DNA of 64,000 nucleotides from JAHEDT01 sp963825615. Its GTDB lineage: Bacteria; Desulfobacterota; Desulfuromonadia; Desulfuromonadales; BM103. The stretch spans positions 496,001-560,000 of the forward strand of contig CAWGTV010000001.1 of NCBI GenBank assembly GCA_963825615.1. Direction: 5' to 3'. A program made the translations under genes and the position numbers. Position 1 is the stretch's first letter. The number at the start of each line of letters is the position of its first letter. Shown here piece by piece: positions 19,991 through 28,740 of the stretch. Below the pieces are notes generated by a model. That model was given only the letters and a program-made list of their open reading frames with translations, was not told where the DNA came from and did not search any database.

Positions 19991-21722
19991 CGCCCCCCTC
20001 CCAACTGATCTGCAAAGGTCACCCGGTTGATTTCCTCGAGAGTCGTCACACCGTTGAGCAGTTTCTCTACCGCGGCATCACGCAGGAAAGCAGTCCCGGC
20101 GGCTCGTGCCGCCTCCTTGAGCCGGCTGACCGAGGCTTTGTTGATGATCAGGTCGCGCAAGTCGTCGTCAAGGTCAAGGAGTTCAAGAATCGCCGTTCGA
20201 CCATGGTAGCCCTGGCCGTTGCATGCCTTGCATCCTGCCCCTTCATAAAAGGGGTGGTCCTTGTACTGTTCGTAATTGAGCCCCGACTCCAGAAACGCCT
20301 GGCGATCATAACTCACTGGCCGTTTGCAGTGCACACAGATCTTGCGCACCAGGCGCTGGGCAGCAACACAGTTCAGACAGGAGACAAAATTGTAGGCATC
20401 GATCCCCATGTGCAGGAAACGCCCCAGCACGTCAAACACGTTGTTGGCATGCACCGTGGTAAACACCAGGTGTCCGGTCAAAGCTGACTGCACGGCAATC
20501 TGGGCGGTTTCCGGGTCACGGATCTCGCCGACCATGATCTTGTCCGGATCGTGGCGCAGGATGGAACGCAGACCGCGGGCAAAGGTCAATCCCTTCTTTT
20601 CGTTAACCGGAATCTGCACCACACCCTTGAGCTGATATTCGACCGGGTCTTCAATGGTGATGATCTTTTCCTGCTCGTTATAGATTTCCGTCAGTGCCGC
20701 ATACAGCGTGGTGGTCTTGCCGCTGCCGGTCGGCCCGGTGACCAGCACCATGCCGTAAGGCTCGCGAATCATGCGCCGGAACCGCACCAGTTCGTGTCCT
20801 TCAATACCGAGCACATCAAGGGTCAGGCCGTGCAGGTCCTTGGCAATACTTTCCTTGTCGAGGATACGGATAACCGCGTCTTCACCGAAAATGCTCGGCA
20901 TGATGGAGACACGAAAGTCGATTGACTTCCCGGCCATGCGCACTTTGAAACGGCCATCCTGGGGGATGCGCCGCTCGGAGATGTCGAGATCACTCATGAC
21001 CTTGATACGCGAGATGATCGGCCCCTGGAAACGACCATCCAAAGGTTCTGTGGCACGAAACAAGACCCCATCGACGCGGTACTTGATCTGAACGCCGTCC
21101 AAGGCTGCTTTCAATGTGGATATCACTGGCGCGCTTGTTCAAGCGCATCAAAGAGGGTCGAGTCGATCAGGCGGATAATCGGGCTGCTGTCATCGGTCAG
21201 CTTCTCGATAGAGAGGACTTCTTCACCCTTGTCCGTCTCCTTGACCAGCTGCAGCTTGAAATCTTCGGAAACCTCCTGCAGGACCTGTTTCGATCCCTGT
21301 GTTTGTTCGAGCCGCGCGGCAATCTTGCTGCGGGCCGCCACCTGGTAGGTCAGCGGCATATCGAGCTGCATCTCGAGATTGTCCAGGGTTGCGACATCGG
21401 TCGGATCGGAGATCGCAATCATCAGTCCTTCTTCGGTTTTCTGCAGAGGGACGAAGCTGTAGCGGATCGGCAATTCAGTCGGCAGACTCGCCGCCAGTTC
21501 CGGATCGACGACTACCGCTGCCAGGTCGACATATTCCAGACCGAATTGCTGCGCCAGCGCCTGGGCGATCACGTCATCGGAGAGCAGGCCACTGGCCATG
21601 GCCATTTCACCGAAACGCTGCCCTGATTTCCCCTGTTGCTCGAGGACCAGGCGCACCTCTGCCGGAGCAAGAGCACCCATCTCGACCAGAATTTCACCGA
21701 TTTTGCGATGTTCAAACGGCAT
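19987..21722 (-). CDS. gspE: GspE/PilB-type assembly ATPase, two frameshifts
   Basis: This secretion/pilus ATPase of about 578 aa has an N-terminal GspE-N domain (KIGEILVEMGALAPAEV, then LAQQFGLEYVDL). The C-terminal ATPase has Walker A GPTGSGKTTTL, an Asp box (IITIEDPVEYQL), Walker B GEIRDPETA and a four-Cys zinc motif (CVHC, CKAC). Two one-base insertions, near 21130 and 21105, interrupt the conserved RASDIHIES block and split the gene into apparent ORFs at 21123-21722 and 19987-21126. The second ORF's start codon is an artefact. Length is 2 mod 3. Confidence 0.9.
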
Positions 21723-21736
21723 TCTTCAACTCCAGG

Positions 21737-22945
21737 CTACTGTACCGTTCCAGCCAGCTGAAAAATCGGAATATACATTGCGACAACGATCCCGCCGATC
21801 AAAAGCCCCATAGTCATCATCATCAGCGGCTCAATCATGGTGGTCAAACGGTCGAGACGCCGCTCGACTTCGTTCTCGTAATATTCGGAGACATCGGTCA
21901 GCATATCAACCAGTGAACCACTGGTCTCGCCAACGCCGATCATGCGCAGGGCAATAACCGGGAAACTGACCGGTCTGCTCGAGGGCCTCGGAAATCCTGG
22001 CACCTTCCTGGATACGCGTGACGGCACCGGCAAGCCGTTGTTCCAGGACCCGGTTGTTCAGCGTGCCACGCGACATCTGCATCGCCTGGACAATCGGGAT
22101 ACCGCTGGCCAGCGTAGTCGCAAAGGTCCGGCAGAACGTCGAAAGAGCGTATTCACTCAGCAGGTCGCCGAAAAAAGGGAGCTTCAGCTTGGTCCGATCA
22201 ACCAGGACGGCCCCCCTCTCCGTACGGGTGTACAGCCTCGAGCAAAAAAACCCCGACCAGCAAAGCCGGCAGCCAGAGCGGCAAGCCGGCGACCAGGCCG
22301 TTGGCCACCGCGATAACCAGCCGTGGTCAAGAACGGCAGCTGCACGTTGGCGTCAGCATAGACCTGGGTAAACTCGGGATCACGTACAACATGAGAAAGC
22401 CGAGAACCACGGTAACGGCCACGGCCAGAAGCGCCGGGTAAAAGGTTGCGCTGCGCACCTTCGCCTTGATGGCCTCGACACGCTTCTGGTATTCGATATA
22501 GCGTCCAAGTGTGATCGGCAGGTCCCCCGATTGCTCACCGGCCCGCAAGGACGCGACGTATAGCTGCGGGAACATCTTCGGGAAACGCTCGAAGGCATCG
22601 GACAGAGAGCTGCCCCCTTTGACATCGCGGCGAATATCCTGCAGGGCGTTGAGCAGCCCGCCCGCCTCCATGCGGTCAACCAGCGTGTCGAGAACCTGCA
22701 GAATCGGCAGCCCCGACCGGAGCAGAACCAGCATCTCCTGGTTGAAGCGTGAGAAATCTGCGGCCGCTTAAACTCCCGCCACCAACGCTCTTTGAAAACC
22801 ACTGCAGCGAAGCCGCACGAATCTTGAAAACAAAGAAGCCCTGCTCCTCAAGACTCTCCTGAAGAGCCTCACGACTGTCCGCCTCGAACTCTTTTTCGAG
22901 GACCCGGCCGTCGGAAGTTCCAATTTTACAGCGATAGGTCGACAT
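21737..22945 (-). CDS. gspF: GspF/PilC-type platform protein, five frameshifts
   Basis: This inner-membrane platform protein of about 400 aa belongs to the same machine. Pieces in order are MSTYRCKIGTSDGRVLEKEF, then NQEMLVLLRSGLPILQVLDT, TATFYP-like ATFYPALLAVAVTVVL, ASGIPIVQAMQM and IGVGETSGSLVDMLTDVSEY, with a final TM (MMTMGLLIGGIVVAMYIPIF). I place shifts near 22770, 22375, 22322, 22246 (a run of seven T on the coding strand) and 21965; four fit +1 and one fits -1. All conserved blocks are present, so I annotate the full span. This gene is the most likely of the set to be a real pseudogene, yet the lack of any in-frame nonsense codon argues for sequence error. Confidence 0.8.
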
Positions 22946-23019
22946 TAGCTTTGCAATGTATCACAATAACCCCGAAAATTGAATGAAAAACCCTGCGATG
23001 GCATGACCGGAAACACAAA

Positions 23020-23043
23020 ATGGCCGGGGAAAAGACCGGCCAT
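23020..23043 (-). terminator. Rho-independent terminator after the cytochrome remnant
   Basis: A perfect 8-bp stem (ATGGCCGG/CCGGCCAT, 8-nt loop) is followed on the minus strand by TTTTGTGTTT. It lies 25 bp beyond the cytochrome stop and 75 bp before gspF, so it separates the two units. Confidence 0.75.
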
Positions 23044-23067
23044 GCTGGTGCGTATATCCTGATTGGT

Positions 23068-23521
23068 TCAGTAATTCTTGCGATCGTGCCAACACCGCGG
23101 CAACCCAGGGAACAGGGACCATGTCGGGCTGCATACCCCTGGGCATCGTATTGCAGTTTACCGGCAGCATTCTGCGAGACAAGATTTCGTTGAACTTGAT
23201 CCGATGCTGATACTGGCTGTTGCCATGGGCATCGTGGCAGGGGAAACACGACATGCCGTCCTGCCCACCCATGATCCCCTGGATGTGAAATGACTGAGAG
23301 GTAAAGCTTTCATTGAGAGCATGCTCGTGCTTGTTGGAAAAAACTCCTAGCGGGTTGTCACTCTCGGTATGGCAGCGGTAACAGAGTTCGTATTCCTGGG
23401 CAATATCGGCCATCAAGTTGCCGACCCGGTAACCTTTCAGCCCGCGATACGGGCTGTCCTATTCAACCACATTGACAACCGTGTACCGCCAGAATGGCAG
23501 ATTTTCAATCCAGTAAACACA
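23068..23521 (-). pseudogene. c-type cytochrome remnant (doubled CXXCH type), broken
   Basis: In one minus-strand frame the sequence reads VYWIENLPFWRYTVVNVVE, an in-frame TAG at about 23459-23461, then DSPYRGLKGYRVGNLM and two haem motifs: CYRCH and CFPCH. A frameshift near 23195 leads into AAGKLQYDAQGYAARHGPC, and a further shift gives the final CWHDRKNY ending at 23068. The CxxCH pairs and a terminal HDRKNY are typical of multihaem cytochromes in metal- or sulfur-reducing deltaproteobacteria. There is no convincing start or signal peptide, since the tRNA region begins about 150 bp upstream. The amber codon plus the missing 5' end make this look like a true remnant. Confidence 0.6.
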
Positions 23522-23628
23522 TTAAATGATTTCTCCTTGAATCCCGCTGGCAATAACCTGGGCACGTGACTTAGAGTTGAAAAACTGATTGGCCCGTTCA
23601 AAGAGCAAAACCACCAAGGCAATCTCGC

Positions 23629-23670
23629 ACAAAAAAGCCGAGGCGACTCCCACAAAAGGAATCGCCTCGA
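23629..23670 (-). terminator. Rho-independent terminator of the tRNA-Asp/Val/Asp unit
   Basis: An 8-bp stem (CGAGGCGA 23662-23669 with TCGCCTCG 23639-23646 on the minus strand, 15-nt loop) is followed by GGCTTTTTTG. It starts 9 nt after the 3' CCA of the last tRNA-Asp gene. Confidence 0.8.
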
Positions 23671-23677
23671 CTGAATC

Positions 23678-23754
23678 TGGCGGGGCTGACGGGACTTGAA
23701 CCCGCGACCTCCGGCGTGACAGGCCGGCGTTGTAACCGACTCTACTACAGCCCC
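23678..23754 (-). tRNA. tRNA-Asp (GTC)
   Basis: A 77-nt cloverleaf with a 7-bp acceptor stem (GGGGCTG/CAGCCCC), discriminator G and encoded CCA. The anticodon loop CTGTCAC gives anticodon GTC, and the T-loop is GGTTCAAGTCC. It is identical in the tRNA body to the copy at 23856-23932. Confidence 0.95.
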
Positions 23755-23769
23755 GGGACAAAATATAAT

Positions 23770-23845
23770 TGGTGGGCGAAACAGGGCTCGAACCTGTGAC
23801 CCTCGGCTTGTAAGGCCGATGCTCTCCCAGCTGAGCTATTCGCCC
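23770..23845 (-). tRNA. tRNA-Val (TAC)
   Basis: A 76-nt cloverleaf with acceptor stem GGGCGAA/TTCGCCC, discriminator A, encoded CCA, and anticodon TAC in the loop CTTACAA. It lies between two tRNA-Asp genes with 15- and 10-bp spacers, so the three are probably cut from one transcript. Confidence 0.95.
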
Positions 23846-23855
23846 AAAAGTTAAA

Positions 23856-23932
23856 TGGCGGGGCTGACGGGACTTGAACCCGCGACCTCCGGCGTGACAG
23901 GCCGGCGTTGTAACCGACTCTACTACAGCCCC
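23856..23932 (-). tRNA. tRNA-Asp (GTC), second copy
   Basis: Same 77-nt sequence as the downstream tRNA-Asp, with encoded CCA. It is the first tRNA of the three-gene cluster that follows hup. Confidence 0.95.
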
Positions 23933-23942
23933 GCAACAGACA

Positions 23943-23994
23943 GAAAATAGGAAACGCCGTGCAGGGAAAACCCTTCTTAACGTTTCCTATTTTC
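23943..23994 (-). repeat. Perfect 14-bp inverted repeat between hup and the tRNA genes
   Basis: GAAAATAGGAAACG (23943-23956) is repeated inverted at 23981-23994 with a 24-nt loop. It lies 58 bp after the hup stop and 10 bp before the first tRNA-Asp. There is no U-tract after it on the minus strand, so it may be a processing or attenuation hairpin rather than a standard terminator. Confidence 0.55.
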
Positions 23995-24052
23995 AAATTT
24001 TCCACGGATGACATCGAGACTGACCCCGATGTGCCCGCAACTTTAGCTGTGC

Positions 24053-24325
24053 TTAGTTGATGGAGTCTTTCAACGCCTTGCCAGCCTTGAACTTAGGCAC
24101 TTTTGCAGCAGCGATGTTGATCTTGGCGCCAGTCTGGGGATTCTGCCCTTGACGTGCTGCACGCTCGCCGACGCTGAAAGTACCAAATCCAACTAAAGAG
24201 ACCTTTTCGCCTGCCTTCAGAGCTTCAGCAACAGCATCAGTGAATGCTTTCAGTGCCTTCTCTGCATCGGCCTTGCTCAGTCCCGCCTTCTCCGCAATTG
24301 AATTAACCAGATCGGCCTTTGTCAC
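24053..24325 (-). CDS. hup: HU-family DNA-binding protein
   Basis: This 90-aa nucleoid protein forms dimers that bend DNA. The N-terminal helices TKADLVNSIAEKAG and the GFGTFSVGERAARQGQNPQTG arm region are canonical. A GTG start at 24325 is chosen: GGAGG lies 6 nt upstream and the protein then begins VTKADLV as in relatives. It sits after lon, a common order in proteobacteria, with its own promoter. Confidence 0.96.
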   Translation of the reverse strand: MTKADLVNSIAEKAGLSKADAEKALKAFTDAVAEALKAGEKVSLVGFGTFSVGERAARQGQNPQTGAKINIAAAKVPKFKAGKALKDSIN

Positions 24326-24377
24326 AACATACCTCCACACGTAAAAGAATGATTAAGCCCTGCTGAAAACGGATTTA

Positions 24378-24407
24378 TTTATATCAGACGCGTCAAAATT
24401 TAGTCAA
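24378..24407 (-). promoter_or_regulatory. Sigma-70-type promoter of hup
   Basis: On the minus strand TTGACT (24407-24402) and TATAAA (24383-24378) are separated by 18 bp and lie about 50 bp before the GTG start. It gives hup (and perhaps the tRNAs) a source of transcription independent of lon. Confidence 0.6.
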
Positions 24408-24427
24408 GCAATAATTGGCTGGAACAC

Positions 24428-26845
24428 TCAGTGGTGCAGCGATTTCTCAGAATCCAGCTTATAGTCAGTCTTTTCAACCGGAACCTGTACCGGGAAGCTG
24501 CCCAGGATCGCTTCATCGAGGACCTCGTCCATATGTCCCACAGGGATGATTTTTAATGCTCTAAGGATGGTCGCGGGGACCTCCTCGAGGTTCTTTTCAT
24601 TCTCCTGCGGGATCAGAACCCGGTGGATTCCGGCGCGTTTGGCCGCAAGCAATTTCTCCTTGAGTCCGCCAATGGCCAGCACCCGCCCACGCAGGGTAAT
24701 TTCTCCGGTCATCGCCAGGTCCTGATCGACTGCAAGTCCGGTCAGTGCTGACGCCAGGGCCGTTGCCATGGTGATTCCTGCCGAGGGCCCGTCTTTGGGG
24801 ATAGCGCCTTCAGGGACATGGATGTGAGCATCGATCCGGTTGTAAAAGTCTTTCTCCAGGCCCAACTCCATCCATCTGGAACGTACATAGCTGAGCGCGG
24901 CCTGGGCGGATTCACGCATGACCTCGCCGAGTTTGCCGGTCACCGTCAACTTGCCCTGCCCGGGCAAAACGGTCACTTCTACATTCAGCAGTTCACCGCC
25001 AACTTCGGTCCAGGCCAAGCCATTCACCAATCCGATTCTGTGTTCCTCTTCCCGAACACCAAAGCTGTAGCGTGGGACACCGAGATATTTCCTGATCTGC
25101 GGAGCGCCGACCTGGAAACGCTTGCCCAGTTTGTCGGCCTTGACCACATCACGGGCGATCTTGCGCAGCACATTGGCGATCTCACGTTCAAGACTGCGAA
25201 CCCCGGCTTCGCGTGTGTAACGACGGATAATTTCCAGTAGCGCAGCACCGGAAAACTTGACTTGGTCATCTTTGAGCCCATGAGTCGTCAACTGCTTCGG
25301 CAACAGGTAACGTTCGGCAATATGCACCTTCTCTTCTTCGGTGTAGCCTTCGATCCTAATGATTTCCATGCGATCTCGCAATGGGCCCGGTATAGCAGGG
25401 AGCGTATTGGCCGTAGCGATAAACATCACCGAGGAGAGATCATAGTCGACATCGAGAAAATGGTCACCGAAGGTATTGTTCTGTTCGGGATCGAGGACTT
25501 CCAGCAGCGCCGAAGACGGGTCACCTCGAAAATCGGTGCTCATTTTGTCAACTTCATCGAGCAAAAAGACCGGGTTACGCACGGCGACCTTGCGTAAGCC
25601 CTGAATAACCTTGCCGGGCATGGCTCCGATGTAGGTGCGTCTATGTCCGCGGATTTCCGCCTCGTCACGAACCCCACCGAGTGAAACGCGGATAAACTTG
25701 CGTCCCATGGCGCGGGCCACAGAGCGACCCAGTGAGGTCTTGCCGACTCCGGGAGGGCCAACCAGGCAAAGGATCGGGCCCTTGATCTTTTTCACCAGGG
25801 CCTGGACAGCAAGGTATTCGAGGATTCTCTCTTTAACCTTTTCCAGGCCATAGTGATCCTCGTCAAGAATTTCTTCGGCCCTGGTCAGATCGATCTGGTC
25901 CTTGGTCCCCTTCTTCCAAGGGAGAGCCACCAGCCAGTCGATATAATTGCGCACCACCGTAGCCTCGGCAGACATGGGCGACATCATCTTGAGCTTGCGA
26001 AGTTCGGCCGCCGCCTTTTCTGTGGCCTCTTTCGACATGCGCGCTTTTTCGATCTTTTCTTCGAGTTCACGCAGCTCCTGCTTGAATTCGTCTTTTTCGC
26101 CAAGCTCTTTCTGGATGGCGCGCATCTGCTCGTTGAGATAGTACTCTTTCTGGCTGCGCTCCATCTGGCTCTTGACGCGATTGCGGATCTTCTTTTCGAT
26201 CTGCAGGATCTCAACTTCACGCTCCATGAGCGACAGAAGTTTTTCCAGGCGCAGCAGGGTATCAATCTCTTCGAGGATCTCCTGCTTGTCAGAAATCTGC
26301 ACGGTCAGGTGAGCGACGATGGTGTCGGCAAAGCGGCCTGATTCTTCGACGCTCGCTATCGAAGTAACCATCTCTGCGGGAATTTTTTTACTGAGGTTGG
26401 CGTAGGTTTCAAAGGTGTTGTTGACACTACGCATCAGAGCTTCCTGCTCGGGAGAATCACTTTCCTGATCAGGCAGTTGCAGCAAAGAGGCAAAGATGCA
26501 ATCGTCGGTATATTCCAGGTCAAGCAAACGCGCCCTGACCTTCCCCTCGATAAGAACCTTGACTGTTCCATCCGGCAGTTTCAACATCTGCACGACCTGA
26601 CCCAGAGTGCCCATGTCGAACATGTCCTCCGCCAGAGGATCGTCGGTCTTTGGGTCTTTCTGGGTAACGAGGAGCACATTACGTTCATGCTCCATCGCCC
26701 ACTCCAGAGCCTGAATCGATCGTGGCCGCCCCACGAAGAGAGGCGTCACCATGTGCGGGAAAATCACGATATCGCGCAATGGCAAAACTGGAAAGGCCCC
26801 GGGATTTACTGATTCAGGCAGGGTATCTTGTGAGGGTTCCGTCAT
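24428..26845 (-). CDS. lon: ATP-dependent protease Lon
   Basis: The 805-aa protein has an N-terminal LonN substrate domain (FPVLPLRDIVIFPHMV), a coiled coil, an AAA+ module with Walker A GPPGVGKTS and Walker B FLLDEVDKM, and a C-terminal protease domain. The catalytic Ser is in PKDGPSAG and the Lys in LKEKLLAAKRAG. Length is normal for LonA. It lies between clpX and hup in the tig-clpP-clpX-lon-hup series, a protein quality-control cluster. Confidence 0.98.
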   Translation of the reverse strand: MTEPSQDTLPESVNPGAFPVLPLRDIVIFPHMVTPLFVGRPRSIQALEWAMEHERNVLLVTQKDPKTDDPLAEDMFDMGTLGQVVQMLKLPDGTVKVLIEGKVRARLLDLEYTDDCIFASLLQLPDQESDSPEQEALMRSVNNTFETYANLSKKIPAEMVTSIASVEESGRFADTIVAHLTVQISDKQEILEEIDTLLRLEKLLSLMEREVEILQIEKKIRNRVKSQMERSQKEYYLNEQMRAIQKELGEKDEFKQELRELEEKIEKARMSKEATEKAAAELRKLKMMSPMSAEATVVRNYIDWLVALPWKKGTKDQIDLTRAEEILDEDHYGLEKVKERILEYLAVQALVKKIKGPILCLVGPPGVGKTSLGRSVARAMGRKFIRVSLGGVRDEAEIRGHRRTYIGAMPGKVIQGLRKVAVRNPVFLLDEVDKMSTDFRGDPSSALLEVLDPEQNNTFGDHFLDVDYDLSSVMFIATANTLPAIPGPLRDRMEIIRIEGYTEEEKVHIAERYLLPKQLTTHGLKDDQVKFSGAALLEIIRRYTREAGVRSLEREIANVLRKIARDVVKADKLGKRFQVGAPQIRKYLGVPRYSFGVREEEHRIGLVNGLAWTEVGGELLNVEVTVLPGQGKLTVTGKLGEVMRESAQAALSYVRSRWMELGLEKDFYNRIDAHIHVPEGAIPKDGPSAGITMATALASALTGLAVDQDLAMTGEITLRGRVLAIGGLKEKLLAAKRAGIHRVLIPQENEKNLEEVPATILRALKIIPVGHMDEVLDEAILGSFPVQVPVEKTDYKLDSEKSLHH

Positions 26846-26887
26846 ATCAATATCTTCCAGTGGAGCCTGGGTCCGACAAGAACTCTA

Positions 26888-28135
26888 TCAGGCCGATTCG
26901 GCACATTCATAAATGACTAGGGGCTGAGTGCCCTTGAAAATCACATCTTCGTTGATGACAACTTCTCTGACGCGATCCTGCGAAGGGATGTCATACATCA
27001 CGTCAAGCATAGCGTTCTCTAGGATGGACCGCAACCCGCGCGCACCCGTTTTGCGCTTGAGAGCCTCCTTGGCGACGGCAATCATAGCGCCGTCAGTGAA
27101 TTTGAGGCTGACGTTTTCCATATCGAAGAGCTTCTGGTACTGCTTGATCAACGCGTTCTTGGGTTCACATAGAATCCTGACCAGAGCCTGCTCGTCCAAC
27201 TCGTCAAGGGTCGCCACGATCGGAAGACGTCCGATAAACTCAGGAATCAGCCCGTACTTGAGTAGATCGCCCGGTTCAACCTGACAGAGGATCTCGCCAA
27301 TCTGCTGATCTTTCCTTTTCACCACGTCAGCGCCGAAGCCGAGCCGCTTGGCGCCGACACGTTGACCGATGACGGTTTCCAGGCCAGAGAATGCCCCGCC
27401 ACAGATGAACAGGATGTTGGTGGTGTCAACCTTGAGAAACTCCTGCTGCGGATGTTTGCGCCCCCCTTTCGGCGGCACGCTGGCTGTTGTCCCTTCGATA
27501 ATCTTGAGCAGGGCCTGCTGTACACCTTCACCGGATACGTCCCGGGTAATCGAAGGAGAATCCGACTTGCGTGCGATCTTATCGACCTCATCGATATAGA
27601 TAATCCCCTTCTGCGCCTTCTCCAGATCGTAATCTGCCGCCTGCAGCAGGTTCAGAATGATATTCTCGACATCTTCACCGACATAGCCGGCTTCGGTCAG
27701 ATTGGTTGCGTCAGCGATGGCAAAGGGCACGTCAAGGACCCTGGCCAGCGTTTGCGCCAGCAAGGTTTTACCGCTACCGGTGGGGCCAAGCAGCAGGATA
27801 TTACTTTTCTGAACTTCGACATCGCCAGCCTTTTCGGAAGCCTCGATGCGCTTGTAATGATTATAGACGGCAACCGCGAGCACCTTCTTGGCGCGTTCCT
27901 GGCCAATAACGAAATCATCCAGGACTTCCTTGATCTCGACCGGCTTAGGTAGTTTGCCGCTGCCCAGGGGCGCCTCATCGAGCTGCGCCTCTTCGGCAAT
28001 GATATCCTTGCACAGCTCAATGCACTCGTCGCAGATATAGACTGCCGGTCCGGCAATCAGTTTTTTCACTTCCTCCTGCGCTTTACCGCAGAACGAACAG
28101 GTCAATTGGTCACCGTGGCCACTTTTTTGCGTCAC
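26888..28135 (-). CDS. clpX: ClpX, ATP-dependent specificity subunit of Clp protease
   Basis: This 415-aa AAA+ unfoldase has an N-terminal C4 zinc finger (CSFC and CDEC), Walker A GPTGSGKT near residue 120, Walker B IIYIDEVDK, and a ClpP-docking loop (KRLGFGAD) of the LGF/IGF type. It lies 20 bp after clpP and 42 bp before lon. Confidence 0.98.
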   Translation of the reverse strand: MTQKSGHGDQLTCSFCGKAQEEVKKLIAGPAVYICDECIELCKDIIAEEAQLDEAPLGSGKLPKPVEIKEVLDDFVIGQERAKKVLAVAVYNHYKRIEASEKAGDVEVQKSNILLLGPTGSGKTLLAQTLARVLDVPFAIADATNLTEAGYVGEDVENIILNLLQAADYDLEKAQKGIIYIDEVDKIARKSDSPSITRDVSGEGVQQALLKIIEGTTASVPPKGGRKHPQQEFLKVDTTNILFICGGAFSGLETVIGQRVGAKRLGFGADVVKRKDQQIGEILCQVEPGDLLKYGLIPEFIGRLPIVATLDELDEQALVRILCEPKNALIKQYQKLFDMENVSLKFTDGAMIAVAKEALKRKTGARGLRSILENAMLDVMYDIPSQDRVREVVINEDVIFKGTQPLVIYECAESA

Positions 28136-28155
28136 TGCATCACCTCTTCGGAAAC

Positions 28156-28740
28156 TCAGTTCTTCCTGGATATTATGTTGTCAATAATACCATACTCTTT
28201 TGCAGCCTCGCTACCCATGAAGAAATCACGCTCGGTGTCAGACGATAACTGGGCCAGATTCTTGCCGGTATGATCGGCCATGATGCGGTTGAGCGTGTCT
28301 TTCAAACGCAGGATCTCCTGGGCATGGATACTGATGTCCGTCGCTTGGCCCTGGAAACCGCCGAGGGGTTGATGAATCATGATCCGCGCATGCGGCAGGG
28401 CAAAACGCTTGCCGGCGGTACCGGCCGCCAGCAGCAGGGCTCCCATGCTGGCAGCCTGACCAACGCAGATAGTCGATACCGGGGCCTTAAGATACTGCAT
28501 GGTATCATAGATCGCCAAACCGGCGGTAACAACGCCACCGGGAGAATTGATATAGAGATGGATATCCTTCTCGGCGTCCTCCGACTCGAGAAACAGCATT
28601 TGGGCAATGATCAGGTTAGCCAAATGATCGTCGATGCCGCCGCCCAGGAAAATAATCCGGTCCTTGAGCAGGCGAGAATAGATATCGTAGGCGCGTTCTC
28701 CGCGACCGGTCTGCTCCACGACCATCGGGATCAGGTTCAT
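28156..28740 (-). CDS. clpP: ATP-dependent Clp protease proteolytic subunit
   Basis: This 194-aa serine peptidase forms the 14-mer chamber that works with ClpX. The catalytic triad is visible: Ser in GQAASMGALL, His in HARIMIHQP, and Asp in TERDFFM. The N-terminus MNLIPMVVEQTGRGERAYDI is normal. The start codon overlaps the tig stop as ATGA, so the two are translationally coupled. Confidence 0.98.
   Translation of the reverse strand: MNLIPMVVEQTGRGERAYDIYSRLLKDRIIFLGGGIDDHLANLIIAQMLFLESEDAEKDIHLYINSPGGVVTAGLAIYDTMQYLKAPVSTICVGQAASMGALLLAAGTAGKRFALPHARIMIHQPLGGFQGQATDISIHAQEILRLKDTLNRIMADHTGKNLAQLSSDTERDFFMGSEAAKEYGIIDNIISRKN

Noticed and set aside
19987..21722. GspE split into two independent proteins
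   Set aside because: The second ORF's start lies inside the conserved RASDIHIES block. Two one-base corrections about 25 bp apart restore a single normal-length GspE.
23459..23461. Pyrrolysine at the in-frame TAG of the cytochrome remnant
   Set aside because: Cytochromes are not known Pyl proteins, the gene is also frameshifted and lacks a 5' end, and no pyl gene is in the window.
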